The translations under genes and the position numbers were made by a program. The notes under the pieces were generated by a model, which did no database searches, was not told where the DNA came from, and worked only from the letters and a program-made list of their open reading frames with translations. Below, piece by piece: positions 37,603 to 46,981 of a DNA stretch of 64,000 bases (its first letter is position 1; every line of letters begins with the position of its first letter). Source of the stretch: Halomonas sp. TD01 (GTDB taxonomy: Bacteria; Pseudomonadota; Gammaproteobacteria; Pseudomonadales; Halomonadaceae); contig NZ_OV350343.1 of the NCBI RefSeq assembly GCF_923868895.1, positions 310,001 to 374,000 of the forward strand, given 5' to 3'.

Positions 37603-38241
37603 TCAGAGGCCTTTGTCAGAACTCTTTGTCAAAGTACTGTAGCTATTCATTAAATTACGGTAGTCAGGAATGTGATTGGCGAAAAGTGTGCCCAAGCCCT
37701 CTATATCATTGCGCCAGTCGCGATGTAGCTCGCAGGCTGTTCCAAACCAGGTCATCAACTGCGCGCCTGCACTACTCATCCGATCCCAAGCAGCATCACG
37801 AGTGAGTTCATTAAAGGTACCCGATGCATCGGTGACAACAAATACATCAAACTCTTCTTCAAGTGCGGAAAGCGCCGGGAAAGCAACACACACTTCTGTC
37901 ACTACGCCTGCAATAATTAATTGTTTCTTACCAGTAGCCTTAACCGCTTTTACGAAATCCTCGTTATCCCAGGCATTTATTTGTCCAGGGCGTGCGATGT
38001 AAGGTGCCTCTGGAAACATCTCTTTTAATTCAGGCACCAGCGGCCCATTAGGCCCATCTTCGAAGCTTGTTGTAAGAATCGTTGGCAGACCAAAGTATTT
38101 CGCCAAGTCCGCAAGCGCCAGTACATTATTTTTGAACCGGTCAGGGTCAATATCACGAACCAAGGACAACAGCCCAGTTTGATGATCTACTAAAAGAACA
38201 GCGGCATTATCTTTATCGAGACGAACATAGGGATTAGTCAT
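37603..38241 (-). CDS. isochorismatase-like cysteine hydrolase (YcaC type)
   Basis: A 212-aa hydrolase of the isochorismatase fold. Catalytic triad candidates: Asp in LLVDHQTGL, Lys in VKAVKATGKKQ, and Cys in AGVVTEVCVAF. The HQTGLLSLVRD region resembles YcaC-type enzymes. Family substrates are amides such as nicotinamide or ureides. AAGGAG precedes the ATG. A LysR gene diverges from it and likely controls it. Confidence 0.88.
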   Translation of the reverse strand: MTNPYVRLDKDNAAVLLVDHQTGLLSLVRDIDPDRFKNNVLALADLAKYFGLPTILTTSFEDGPNGPLVPELKEMFPEAPYIARPGQINAWDNEDFVKAVKATGKKQLIIAGVVTEVCVAFPALSALEEEFDVFVVTDASGTFNELTRDAAWDRMSSAGAQLMTWFGTACELHRDWRNDIEGLGTLFANHIPDYRNLMNSYSTLTKSSDKGL

Positions 38242-38386
38242 GACATACTCCTTTATCTATTAGGCTGAGTGGGCTTTTGGAAAACAAAGATCCAACAGCT
38301 CTTCCACATGCCATACGGAGTTTAGTAGTTCGCTGACTCGATGATTAGATGGAAAATTAAGACACAGCGTTGCACAGGGAGAACAC

Positions 38387-39298
38387 ATGACGCCCCCTAA
38401 TCTGAATGATCTTTATTATTTTGTGAAGGTAGTCGACCATGGAGGTTTTTCTCCGGCGGGCCGCGCCTTGGGTATTGCTAAATCAAAACTAAGCAGACGG
38501 GTGGGAGAATTAGAAAATCAGCTTAACGTGCGCTTGATGCACCGTTCGACCCGCCACTTAACGCTCACTGATATTGGTCAACGCTACTACCAGCACTGCA
38601 AAGCCATGCTAGTAGAGGCCGAAGCAGCTCAACAGTTCATCGAAGAAACCAAACAAGTGCCCTGCGGTACTATCCGTATCAGTTGCCCTACGGGGCTATT
38701 GAGCTTTCACGTGAGTGCAATACTGGCGGATTTCATGGTGCTCTACCCAGATGTCCAGGTACACCTGGAAGGAACTAACCGCCGTATTGACCCTTTTGTT
38801 GAAGGCTTTGATATTGCGCTCCGAGCCCGCCCCCTTCCATTGGAAGATAGCGAGCTTATTCTGAAGGTACTATCGGATCGCGGGCAATGCTTGGTAGCAA
38901 GCCCAGCACTGATTGAGCAGCATGGCATGCCATCAACACCTGACGACCTTTGCAAACTGCCCAGTTTAAGCAGAGCAAGGCCAGAGGAAGCTCACGTTTG
39001 GCACCTTCAGCGCGACGGTGAAGAGCGCCAAATTGAACATTCGCCACGGTTTATTACCACGGATATGACCGCACTTTATAGAGCCGCATTGGCGGGTGTT
39101 GGCATCGTTCAATTACCAAGACTAATGCTGGAGGATTCACTAACATCAAAAGCACTTATATCGGTATTGCCCGAATGGGAGCCTCGACGAGAAGTTATTC
39201 ATGCGGTTTATCCTTCCCGTCGAGGCTTGCTGCCCTCTGTCAGAGCACTGTTAGACTTTCTTGCCGAGCGATACACAGCCATTGGGATTGAACGCTAA
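38387..39298 (+). CDS. LysR-family transcriptional regulator
   Basis: A 303-aa LysR protein. The helix-turn-helix is FVKVVDHGGFSPAGRALGI then AKSKLSRRVGELE; the Ser-Lys-Leu-Ser form and MHRSTRHLTLTDIGQRYYQ are typical of the AaeR/DsdC-related group. The effector-binding half begins IRISCPTGLLSF. It diverges from the isochorismatase gene across 145 bp. Likely a regulator of that gene, sensing an unknown aromatic or amide. Confidence 0.88.
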   Translation: MTPPNLNDLYYFVKVVDHGGFSPAGRALGIAKSKLSRRVGELENQLNVRLMHRSTRHLTLTDIGQRYYQHCKAMLVEAEAAQQFIEETKQVPCGTIRISCPTGLLSFHVSAILADFMVLYPDVQVHLEGTNRRIDPFVEGFDIALRARPLPLEDSELILKVLSDRGQCLVASPALIEQHGMPSTPDDLCKLPSLSRARPEEAHVWHLQRDGEERQIEHSPRFITTDMTALYRAALAGVGIVQLPRLMLEDSLTSKALISVLPEWEPRREVIHAVYPSRRGLLPSVRALLDFLAERYTAIGIER

Positions 39299-39306
39299 TA
39301 CACGTA

Positions 39307-39852
39307 TCAACGCTCCATTTCACCCAGCGCCTCGAGTTCTTCGTCATATAGCGCGACTAGCAGCAGCTCGCCGTGCTCATTGACTCGGAACTGGCCGTAG
39401 CGGGCAGGCTCAAAACGCTCGGCTTGTTCTTCCTGAAAGAAAAACGCATCCGTAGCAAAGCGCACGTCCCCATTGCGCAGCCGATAACGTAAACGCCTCT
39501 CGTCATCGCCTAGCGGCGTGCCATCATCCAAGCGCTGGAAGTGGGCGATTGATGCTTCATCCAAACGAACCACCACGCTGTCATTGGCTGCCGTTTGCAT
39601 GGCATTTCCACCCTCCTCTTCGTGGCGATCAATTGCACGCTGCATGCGGATACGATTAGCCAACGCAAAGCTTAGCGCCATGTAGTCGCCCTGCATTAAC
39701 GAGCGCGGATCAACGGGGGCAAGCTCCAAATAAACAATCTCACCTTCGGCCAGATGATGCTCTTTCTGCCAAATAGTCCAGTTAACCACCGCTAGCACAA
39801 CGACAGTGGCGGCAATCACTATCCAGCGGTGTCGCTTCACGTTACTGCTCAT
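39307..39852 (-). CDS. GDYXXLXY-domain membrane protein
   Basis: About 181 aa: one N-terminal membrane helix (WIVIAATVVVLAVVNWTIW) and an extracytoplasmic domain with LAPVDPRSLMQGDYMALSF, the motif that names the family. It is third in a three-gene operon (DUF2157, DUF4401, GDYXXLXY) and overlaps the gene before. I chose the ATG at 39852 because AAGGAG lies six bases upstream. The function of the set is unknown; conserved clustering suggests a membrane complex. Confidence 0.85.
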   Translation of the reverse strand: MSSNVKRHRWIVIAATVVVLAVVNWTIWQKEHHLAEGEIVYLELAPVDPRSLMQGDYMALSFALANRIRMQRAIDRHEEEGGNAMQTAANDSVVVRLDEASIAHFQRLDDGTPLGDDERRLRYRLRNGDVRFATDAFFFQEEQAERFEPARYGQFRVNEHGELLLVALYDEELEALGEMER

Positions 39853-40936
39853 TGGCATCTCCTTGCGGCTCAGGCTTATGCACTGTTAGCCACTGGTTTA
39901 GCAACCAACGCATCAATAACCAGCGAAGGGTTAACAGGAACGCCCCCATTGCCAGCAACATGAGTGATTTCACCAACAGCGTCACGTCCAGCCAGTAGTA
40001 ATAACTGCTAGCCGCCATCAGTAGTAACAAAATACCGCTTCCCATCAGCACCCGATGGCCAATCGTAAACCCGAGCAGTAGTACGGTAACCCCGGCGCCA
40101 AACCCTGGCATGTAAACCGACACCACCGCGACTAGCGCGACTGCGCCATAAATCGCCAAGCGCTGTGCAATGGCAGGCTGAGAATGCTGACGAAATGCCT
40201 GATGAATAACACACATTAAGGCCAACGCCACCAACGCAGTGCCTAGCCAGCTGGCGAGCCATGGGCCGAACCACCGAACGTCTGAATCATAAAACCAGCT
40301 AAGCTGGTTAGAGTACGCCTGCCCTTGAAGCACTAGCAGACCCACTAACAGTCCAGCCCCCCATGCCTGAACCGCCCCTATGCGCCTTGGCCAACGATAC
40401 TCATTCAACCAGAGCAGTGTCAGCACCAGCACCACCAAACCAATCGCCACCGGTGCCAGTCCATTGACTGCCAGCGCCATCGTTAACGCTAGGCTTGCTA
40501 AAAACGCCGACATACTGCGGTGAACCTGGCTCGGCATGATCAGTGCCAGCGAGCACTGTAGCGCCAGCAGTACCCACCATAGGCTGGCGGAAATACCCCA
40601 CATTTCGACCGCTGGCCAGGCCACTAATAATTGCCCAGCTAAACTAAACGCCAGCGCCATGTGCTCCAACACATCGCTTCGCGCGGCGCGTAGTAGCGCA
40701 AATGCCCCGCTAATCAACAGGCTGCCTACAACAAGAGAAGCCATTGGGCTTTCCATGACAAACACCACTGCCGTGGCAATAAAGCCCAACAAAAACAGCG
40801 CTGCTAACCAGCCGGAGAACGCCTGCAGAACCCTCACAAACCAGGGTGACTCCAGCGGTGCTGTTGATGAAGGTTCGTTTAGTGACACGCCCGCCTGAGT
40901 TAATCGCTGCGTTAACGTATTCATCGGCTGGTTCAT
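39842..40936 (-). CDS. DUF4401 multi-pass membrane protein
   Basis: A 364-aa integral membrane protein with about ten hydrophobic segments and a short N-terminal cytoplasmic part. The conserved portion begins WFVRVLQAFSGWLAALFLLG. It overlaps the upstream DUF2157 gene by four bases (ATGA) and the downstream gene by about ten, so the three are translated as a unit. No catalytic residues were recognised. Confidence 0.83.
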   Translation of the reverse strand: MNQPMNTLTQRLTQAGVSLNEPSSTAPLESPWFVRVLQAFSGWLAALFLLGFIATAVVFVMESPMASLVVGSLLISGAFALLRAARSDVLEHMALAFSLAGQLLVAWPAVEMWGISASLWWVLLALQCSLALIMPSQVHRSMSAFLASLALTMALAVNGLAPVAIGLVVLVLTLLWLNEYRWPRRIGAVQAWGAGLLVGLLVLQGQAYSNQLSWFYDSDVRWFGPWLASWLGTALVALALMCVIHQAFRQHSQPAIAQRLAIYGAVALVAVVSVYMPGFGAGVTVLLLGFTIGHRVLMGSGILLLLMAASSYYYWLDVTLLVKSLMLLAMGAFLLTLRWLLMRWLLNQWLTVHKPEPQGDANEQ

Positions 40937-41907
40937 GATGCGTCCTCAGCGTTTAAGCGTTTCAACCACGTCACCGCTGCCGCCCCCATGGCAAAGACAG
41001 CACCTGCCAGCAACAGCAAGCCGCCTTCATTCCATTGGCTTTCCCATAGCATGTAGCGTGCAAGCAGCAATGTGACCACCGCAATCACCGAGACGCAGCC
41101 CCCTGCCAACATAAATAGCTCAAGCCGCCACTGACGATAAACGCCATACAGCACTGCCAACCACACAGGGTAAACCGCCACAATCGGTGTCAACGCATGC
41201 GTTTCCCCGCTCACCCACGCCATCATCAGTAGCGTCAGTGGCACGCCGCTACCTAGCGCCAGTAAGCAAATCGCCCAACGCCCCGGCCAACCTCGGCGCT
41301 GCGCGCCCCACTCCCACACGACTTGAGCCACTAAGTTGATCAGCACCAGTCCCCATAAGCCCGCGTTATCGGCAGAGAACACATTGCCAAAAACACCGCC
41401 CCAGGTGCTGCTATACAGCCACACGGATAGGTTCAAAAGCCCTAACCACGCCAACCAAAGCGCATCAAAGCGTGCTATCCATACCAATGGCAAGGTGAGC
41501 AGCGCCCAGGTGAAAAACAGCTGCCATGGGTCAGCACCGGTTTGGTAAATCTGACCCACCAGCGCCAGTAGTACTCCTATCAATAGAGACGCAGCAGTTA
41601 ACGTCACGCGAAAAAGCATCACGCTCGCGCTGCCCCACACCGCGATGCCTGCCGCCAACACCAACGCAGCCTGCACTAACGCAAAGCGCGGCAGGCGGCC
41701 CATGTCCGACCAATTGAAAGCCACGAAGAACAGCACCGCGCAAGCCAACGCCAAGCTCCCCAGCCACAGTAGCAGCCGGTCAATCAACAGCGCCCAGGCG
41801 TGGGGCGACGGGTGCAGCCCCGCCACTTTAACCGCTAACGGCACTTGCTCAGGAGGTATCACTCCCTGCCCGATTAACGACATGAGTTTACGGCGTGTAG
41901 TCGCCAT
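40933..41907 (-). CDS. DUF2157 multi-pass membrane protein
   Basis: A 324-aa membrane protein, first gene of the operon. A short N-terminal helical cytoplasmic part (MSLIGQGVIPPEQVPLAVKV) precedes about ten hydrophobic segments; FNWSDMGRLPRFALVQAALV is the family's conserved loop. Function unknown. AGGAG lies upstream of the ATG. Confidence 0.83.
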   Translation of the reverse strand: MATTRRKLMSLIGQGVIPPEQVPLAVKVAGLHPSPHAWALLIDRLLLWLGSLALACAVLFFVAFNWSDMGRLPRFALVQAALVLAAGIAVWGSASVMLFRVTLTAASLLIGVLLALVGQIYQTGADPWQLFFTWALLTLPLVWIARFDALWLAWLGLLNLSVWLYSSTWGGVFGNVFSADNAGLWGLVLINLVAQVVWEWGAQRRGWPGRWAICLLALGSGVPLTLLMMAWVSGETHALTPIVAVYPVWLAVLYGVYRQWRLELFMLAGGCVSVIAVVTLLLARYMLWESQWNEGGLLLLAGAVFAMGAAAVTWLKRLNAEDAS

Positions 41908-42150
41908 GGGCGCTCTCCTTGCTGAAACACACTTATTGAAATGAGGGGAGGCGTTAATGCAGACATCGCCCTATCGTTAGAGTCCCCGTGACACATTTGT
42001 GAACTTTGCGCGATACACTCTATATCACCCCGTGACACCCCCGTAATGGTGTACATCGAAGATAGTCTCGAATCTTCCGACCAATGAGTAGGAAAATATC
42101 ACGAGCATCCAAGCGCCTAGAGCCATAAGGCGAAAGCACAAAAGAAGATA

Positions 42151-42864
42151 ATGCGACTACCTATGACACGAAACGTACTGATTATTGAGGATAACCCGGG
42201 TATTGGTGAACTCGTCCGCATGCATGTGGCCGAGCTTGGCATGAACCCTATTCTTTGCGAGCGCGGTGATTCCGGGCTTGAGCGTTTTCGTGAAGGGGGC
42301 ATCGACCTTGTGGTTCTCGACCTGATGCTGCCCGGCCTGGACGGGCTGTCAATTTGCCGCGAAATCCGCGCCGGCCCAGGTTACGTTCCGGTACTGATGC
42401 TAACCGCCAAAAGTACGGAGCTTGATCGAGTGCTGGGCCTGGAAATGGGGGCGGATGATTACCTCACCAAACCTTTCAGTGTGGCTGAACTATCAGCAAG
42501 GGTGAAAGCCTTGTTCCGACGCGTAGATGCCATGGCATCTTCCTCAGTCACGGAACCCAGCCAGCAAGCATTAATCACCGATGGGCTGCGCATTGACCCG
42601 CTGCGTCGGCGGGTATTTATAAAAGACCAGCCTGTTGAACTCACTGCCCGGGAGTTTGACCTGCTATGGCACTTTGCCACACATCCAGGGCGGGTATTTA
42701 GCCGTGCCCAACTGCTTGATACCGTGTGGGGCTACAGCCACGAAGGTTACGAACATACCGTCAATACTCATATCAATCGCTTACGAGGCAAGATCGAAGC
42801 GGACCCCGCTGACCCGGTGTTTATCCAAACCGTTTGGGGGGTGGGCTATCGCTTCCGCGAATAA
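42151..42864 (+). CDS. OmpR-family response regulator, HprR/YedW-like by context
   Basis: A 237-aa regulator: receiver domain with phosphate-accepting Asp in VLDLMLPGLDG (about residue 55), the acidic pair in IIEDN, Thr in MLTAK and Lys in YLTKPFS; then a winged helix (TAREFDLLWHFATHPGRVFS, HINRLRGKIE). The sensor kinase follows three bases later. Next comes msrPQ. In E. coli, HprSR (YedVW) lies beside msrPQ and responds to reactive oxygen or chlorine, so the same role is inferred here. An ATG at 42163 is an alternative start. Confidence 0.9.
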   Translation: MRLPMTRNVLIIEDNPGIGELVRMHVAELGMNPILCERGDSGLERFREGGIDLVVLDLMLPGLDGLSICREIRAGPGYVPVLMLTAKSTELDRVLGLEMGADDYLTKPFSVAELSARVKALFRRVDAMASSSVTEPSQQALITDGLRIDPLRRRVFIKDQPVELTAREFDLLWHFATHPGRVFSRAQLLDTVWGYSHEGYEHTVNTHINRLRGKIEADPADPVFIQTVWGVGYRFRE

Positions 42865-42867
42865 GTT

Positions 42868-44373
42868 ATGCTGAAAACACTCTATACTCGGCTAGCCTTA
42901 GGCTTATTTCTGTTATTGCTCGCCGTGGGCCTGCTATATACCTTCATCAGCCTCTATTCGCTGCGTGAATACAACGCTTCGGTCAATCAGGCGTTACACC
43001 AGAATCTGGCCAAAAATCTAGTATCAGACAGAAATCTGGTCAGCAACGGGCAGCTTGATAGTAGCGCTCTGGAAGAACTATTCGCACTGTACATGGCCAT
43101 TAATCCCAGCATCGAGATCTACCTGCTAGGGCTGGATGGCACCATTCTGTCTTATTCAGCAGACCCAGCGAAGATTAAACGCAAGCAAGTCTCGATGGCC
43201 CCTATACACAGGCTGATGGCTGACATGAGCCTTTATCCGATACTCGGCGACGACCCTCGCAGCCATGACCGGCAGAAAGTCTTTTCCGTTACCCCAGTGC
43301 CAACAGCAGACAACCCCGAAGGGTACCTCTATGTCGTGTTACGGGGTGAAGAGTACGACACGGCGGAAACCATGGCCCGTGGTGGCAAACTACTGGAAAT
43401 GAGCGCCTGGGCGTTGCTAGTCAGCCTGACGGTGGCGATGCTCGCAGGGCTGACTATTTTCCGCCTGCTGACTCGCCGCCTGAGATCATTAACACGCCGA
43501 GTGGAAGCGTTTGAGAACAGCGACATAAGCCAGCCCCGGCTCGATAGCAGATGGCACGAAAAACAGTCCGTGGTGCGCGATGAGATCGATTATCTGGACG
43601 CTACCTTCGACGACATGGCCCATCGAATTGCCATACAGATCGAACAGCTGACAGAAAAGGATACCCAACGCCGTCGCTTGATCGCCCAAGTATCTCATGA
43701 CCTGCGTACCCCGCTTGCCTCCATGCAAGGCTATATCGAAAGCCTGAAATTAAGGCGTGATCGTCTCAGCCCCCAAGAACAGGATCGCTTTCTCGACATT
43801 GCCCTCAAAGAAGGCCGTCGGTTAAGCCGCTTAGTGGATGAGCTCTTCGAGCTTGCCGCCCTTGAGGCAAGAGAGAAACAGCCAGTGCCTGAACCCTTCC
43901 CGCTAGCAGAACTGGTACATGACGTAGTGCAGAAGCACGACCAAGCTGCACGCGACAACCACTTGGCGCTAACGTTAAGTGGCAACCCAGCATTACCAAC
44001 CGCGTACGCCGACCTTGCCATGACCGAACGTGTGCTGGACAACTTAATCAGCAACGCCATTGCCTACAGCCCCGCTGGCGGCCACATCGACGTTGTGCTT
44101 AGTCAAACGAATGGAGAGCCACAGGTTTGCATACAAGACAGCGGCCCAGGCATTTCGGAACAGGACCTGCCGCATATCTTTGACCCGTTCTATCGTGGAG
44201 AGACCTCTGGCGGCGCTGGCCATGCAGGGCTAGGGCTGGCCATTGCGCGCAGAATCATGACGCTGCAGGGCGGTGATATTTGTGTCGAAAATCTAGCCGC
44301 TGGAGGGGCTTCCTTCTGCATACGGTTACCCACTGCGCCCTCGCCTCCGCCCTCCAACGTTATAAATACGTAA
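42868..44373 (+). CDS. sensor histidine kinase, HprS/YedV-like by context
   Basis: A 501-aa inner-membrane kinase: helix 1 (residues ~9-30), a periplasmic sensor of about 145 residues, helix 2 (SAWALLVSLTVAMLAGLTIF), HAMP linker, dimerisation helix with the phospho-His in QVSHDLRTPLAS, and an ATPase domain (NLISNAIAYSP, IQDSGPGIS, GHAGLGLAIARR). It starts three bases after the response regulator gene. The proximity of msrPQ suggests periplasmic oxidant sensing; the signal is not visible in the sequence. Confidence 0.92.
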   Translation: MLKTLYTRLALGLFLLLLAVGLLYTFISLYSLREYNASVNQALHQNLAKNLVSDRNLVSNGQLDSSALEELFALYMAINPSIEIYLLGLDGTILSYSADPAKIKRKQVSMAPIHRLMADMSLYPILGDDPRSHDRQKVFSVTPVPTADNPEGYLYVVLRGEEYDTAETMARGGKLLEMSAWALLVSLTVAMLAGLTIFRLLTRRLRSLTRRVEAFENSDISQPRLDSRWHEKQSVVRDEIDYLDATFDDMAHRIAIQIEQLTEKDTQRRRLIAQVSHDLRTPLASMQGYIESLKLRRDRLSPQEQDRFLDIALKEGRRLSRLVDELFELAALEAREKQPVPEPFPLAELVHDVVQKHDQAARDNHLALTLSGNPALPTAYADLAMTERVLDNLISNAIAYSPAGGHIDVVLSQTNGEPQVCIQDSGPGISEQDLPHIFDPFYRGETSGGAGHAGLGLAIARRIMTLQGGDICVENLAAGGASFCIRLPTAPSPPPSNVINT

Positions 44374-44459
44374 TAACCTAGAGAGCGGGTTGTGATAAAT
44401 CTCATGCAAACTGGTCACAGTATTTATCCCCCCTTCCCCGTAGCGAGTGGAGACACCAC

Positions 44460-45476
44460 ATGCTTATAAAGATTGCCAAACCGAGTGATTTACACGAATC
44501 CGATGTAACACCGGAATCTATTTACCTCTCCCGACGGCGCTTTATGGGCGGCATGGCGGGCTTAGGCGCCGGGCTTGCCCTCTCCGGCCACGTCCGCGCC
44601 AACGAAGATTATTCTGATGTACCGGAAGGCGATGCCCCAGCATGGCTGAAGGAAAAAATCAGCGACACCCAATGGCGAGCCATCACCCCCAGCAACCCCG
44701 AGAAAGATAAAATCGCCCCTTTTGATGATGCCAGCGGCTACAACAATTTCTTTGAGTTTGGCACCGATAAACGCGACCCCGCCCGCCATGCAGGCAGCCT
44801 GAAAACCCAGCCCTGGAGCGTAGTGATCGATGGTGAAGTGAATAACGGCGGGCGCTTTGCCCTAGAAGACTTCGCCAAGCCTTCGCAGTTTGAAGAGCGT
44901 ATTTACCGCCTGCGCTGCGTAGAGGCGTGGTCAATGGTGATTCCCTGGCTGGGCATCCCCTTTGCGGAGGTGATTCGACGTGCCGATCCCACCAGCAAAG
45001 CCAAGTACGTGCGCTTTGAAACCCTAGTCGATCCAGAGCAGATGCGTGGCCAGCGCTCTTCGTTCTCGATAATCGACTGGCCTTACGTAGAAGGTTTGCG
45101 CTTAGACGAGGCAATGAACCCGCTGACACTGCTCGCCATGGGCATGTATGGCCGTGAACTGCCCAATCAGAACGGCGCGCCCTTGCGGCTAGTGGTGCCT
45201 TGGAAGTATGGCTTCAAAAGTATTAAATCCATTGTGCGCATATCGTTAGTGGAAGAGCAGCCAGTCAACTCATGGCAGCAAATCGCCGCTGATGAGTACG
45301 GCTTTTATGCCAACGTAAACCCACAAGTTGACCACCCACGCTGGAGCCAAGCCACCGAGCGGCGGCTTCCTAACAGCCTGTTCAACTCCAATACGATTGA
45401 TACCCAGATGTTTAACGGCTATGCCGACGAAGTCGCCGAGCTATATGCAGGCATGGATTTAAGGAAGCACTACTAA
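44460..45476 (+). CDS. msrP: protein-methionine-sulfoxide reductase catalytic subunit MsrP
   Basis: A 338-aa periplasmic molybdenum enzyme that reduces oxidised methionine in envelope proteins. The Tat signal is SRRRFMGGMAGLGAGLALSG; the molybdenum-ligand Cys lies in YRLRCVEAWSMVIPW; the C-terminal GMDLRKHY is typical. GGAG precedes the ATG. It overlaps msrQ by one base. Confidence 0.95.
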   Translation: MLIKIAKPSDLHESDVTPESIYLSRRRFMGGMAGLGAGLALSGHVRANEDYSDVPEGDAPAWLKEKISDTQWRAITPSNPEKDKIAPFDDASGYNNFFEFGTDKRDPARHAGSLKTQPWSVVIDGEVNNGGRFALEDFAKPSQFEERIYRLRCVEAWSMVIPWLGIPFAEVIRRADPTSKAKYVRFETLVDPEQMRGQRSSFSIIDWPYVEGLRLDEAMNPLTLLAMGMYGRELPNQNGAPLRLVVPWKYGFKSIKSIVRISLVEEQPVNSWQQIAADEYGFYANVNPQVDHPRWSQATERRLPNSLFNSNTIDTQMFNGYADEVAELYAGMDLRKHY

Positions 45477-46093
45477 TGGCAGCGCCACGGATATGGTTAC
45501 TGTGGCGGATAGGCGTTTTCCTGGCGGCGCTCGCGCCGCTGGTGTTCTGGGGCTGGCAGGTAGCCATTAACGCCGCTGGTCCCGAGCCTGGCAATTACCT
45601 GCTGCTGAACATCGGTATTGGCGGGCTATGGATGCTACTCCTCACGCTAAGCCTTACACCGCTCACCAAACTCACCCGCTGGAAAGGCTTTGCATTGATC
45701 CGCCGCCAGCTTGGCCTCTGGACACTCGCCTACGCCACCCTACATATGCTCAGCTACGCGCTGTTTATTCTGGGGCTTAACTGGGCGCTACTTGGTAGCG
45801 AACTGATCAAGCGGCCCTACATCATTGTCGGCATGATCGCGCTGATCGGCCTTGCCATATTGGGGGCTACCTCCAACCGTTGGTCAATGCGCCGCTTAGG
45901 TAAACGCTGGAAGCCACTGCACAAATTTTCCTATGCTATTTTAGGCTTGGTGCTGCTGCACTTTTTCTGGGTAGTACGTGCCGACATGCAAGAGTGGGCC
46001 ATGTATGCCGCCATTACCGCGTTAGTCATGGCAACTCGCCTGCCGCCAGTCGCTCGCACACTACCAAAACTGCGCTATCGATTGAGTCGGTGA
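45476..46093 (+). CDS. msrQ: haem-binding membrane subunit MsrQ
   Basis: A 205-aa inner-membrane b-type cytochrome with about six helices that passes electrons from the respiratory chain to MsrP. Evidence: the ferric-reductase-like RRQLGLWTLAYATLHMLSYA, with haem-ligand His, and KPLHKFSYAILGLVLLHFFW. Its ATG overlaps the msrP stop (TAATG), so the two are translated together. Confidence 0.95.
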   Translation: MAAPRIWLLWRIGVFLAALAPLVFWGWQVAINAAGPEPGNYLLLNIGIGGLWMLLLTLSLTPLTKLTRWKGFALIRRQLGLWTLAYATLHMLSYALFILGLNWALLGSELIKRPYIIVGMIALIGLAILGATSNRWSMRRLGKRWKPLHKFSYAILGLVLLHFFWVVRADMQEWAMYAAITALVMATRLPPVARTLPKLRYRLSR

Positions 46094-46153
46094 ACATATG
46101 TCGGTAAAAGTTAAACGGCACGGCTAACATAAAGACACCCACTAAGGATAATA

Positions 46154-46897
46154 ATGATGCCTAATGCCCGCTTGCTTATTGCCGCCGTTGGCTTTTTAGC
46201 CGCTGGCTTCGCCGCCAATACTCACGCACAAGACGACTCTTGGCGTTTCCAGCTAACCCCCTATGTGTGGATGGTTGGGCTGGCTGGCGATGTGCGGCCA
46301 CTCTCCAACGCCCCAACCATCAGCACCTCACGCTCTTTTAGTGATGTATTGAGTGATCTGGAAGGTGCTTTTTTTATGGCCGGTAGCGCCCGTAAAGACC
46401 GCTGGGTATTGTTTGGAGATATTACCTGGGCATCACTTAGCCATGACGGTAAGCTGCCGCCCGGCGTTGCGGTAGAAGGCAACCTTCGCCAACGCTCACT
46501 AACCGCATCTGCTGGCTATCAAGTGCTCAGCACTCCGACCCAATACCTAGATCTATTAGCGGGCGCACGCGCATGGCGAATAGAAGCTGACGTGAGCGCG
46601 CCCGCCTTAGGCGTTAGTGCCAGTCACACTGAACGCTGGGTCGACCCACTACTAGCCGCCCGGCTACGTTCAACGTGGACACCTAAGTGGTCAACCTTAG
46701 TGCATGTTGATGGCGGCGGCTTCGGCATAAGTGGCAGTAGCACTTGGCAAGCTGTCGCCACCGCGAATTACCGGGTAAGTGATGCTTTTCACCTTTCAGC
46801 AGGCTTTCGCCACTTGGCAGTAGACCGCGATAAAAACGGCACCCGCGTTGATGTGTCGATGAGCGGCCCACTAGTAGGCGCGACCTGGATGTTTTAA
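46154..46897 (+). CDS. putative outer-membrane beta-barrel protein
   Basis: A 247-aa secreted protein: signal peptide ending THAQ (residue ~25), then alternating beta strands (WRFQLTPYVWMVGLAGDVRP, RSLTASAGYQVLS) ending in an aromatic residue (VGATWMF), as outer-membrane barrels do. AAGGA precedes the first ATG. It follows msrQ by 60 bp on the same strand and could belong to the same oxidant-response unit, but this is weak. No named family recognised. Confidence 0.72.
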   Translation: MMPNARLLIAAVGFLAAGFAANTHAQDDSWRFQLTPYVWMVGLAGDVRPLSNAPTISTSRSFSDVLSDLEGAFFMAGSARKDRWVLFGDITWASLSHDGKLPPGVAVEGNLRQRSLTASAGYQVLSTPTQYLDLLAGARAWRIEADVSAPALGVSASHTERWVDPLLAARLRSTWTPKWSTLVHVDGGGFGISGSSTWQAVATANYRVSDAFHLSAGFRHLAVDRDKNGTRVDVSMSGPLVGATWMF

Positions 46898-46981
46898 TAA
46901 CAACGTTTCCCACGGCATGACGCCCCGTTAGTCGTGGTACTAACACCCAAGGGCCTCGGTGATTGACTCGCCACCTGAGTA

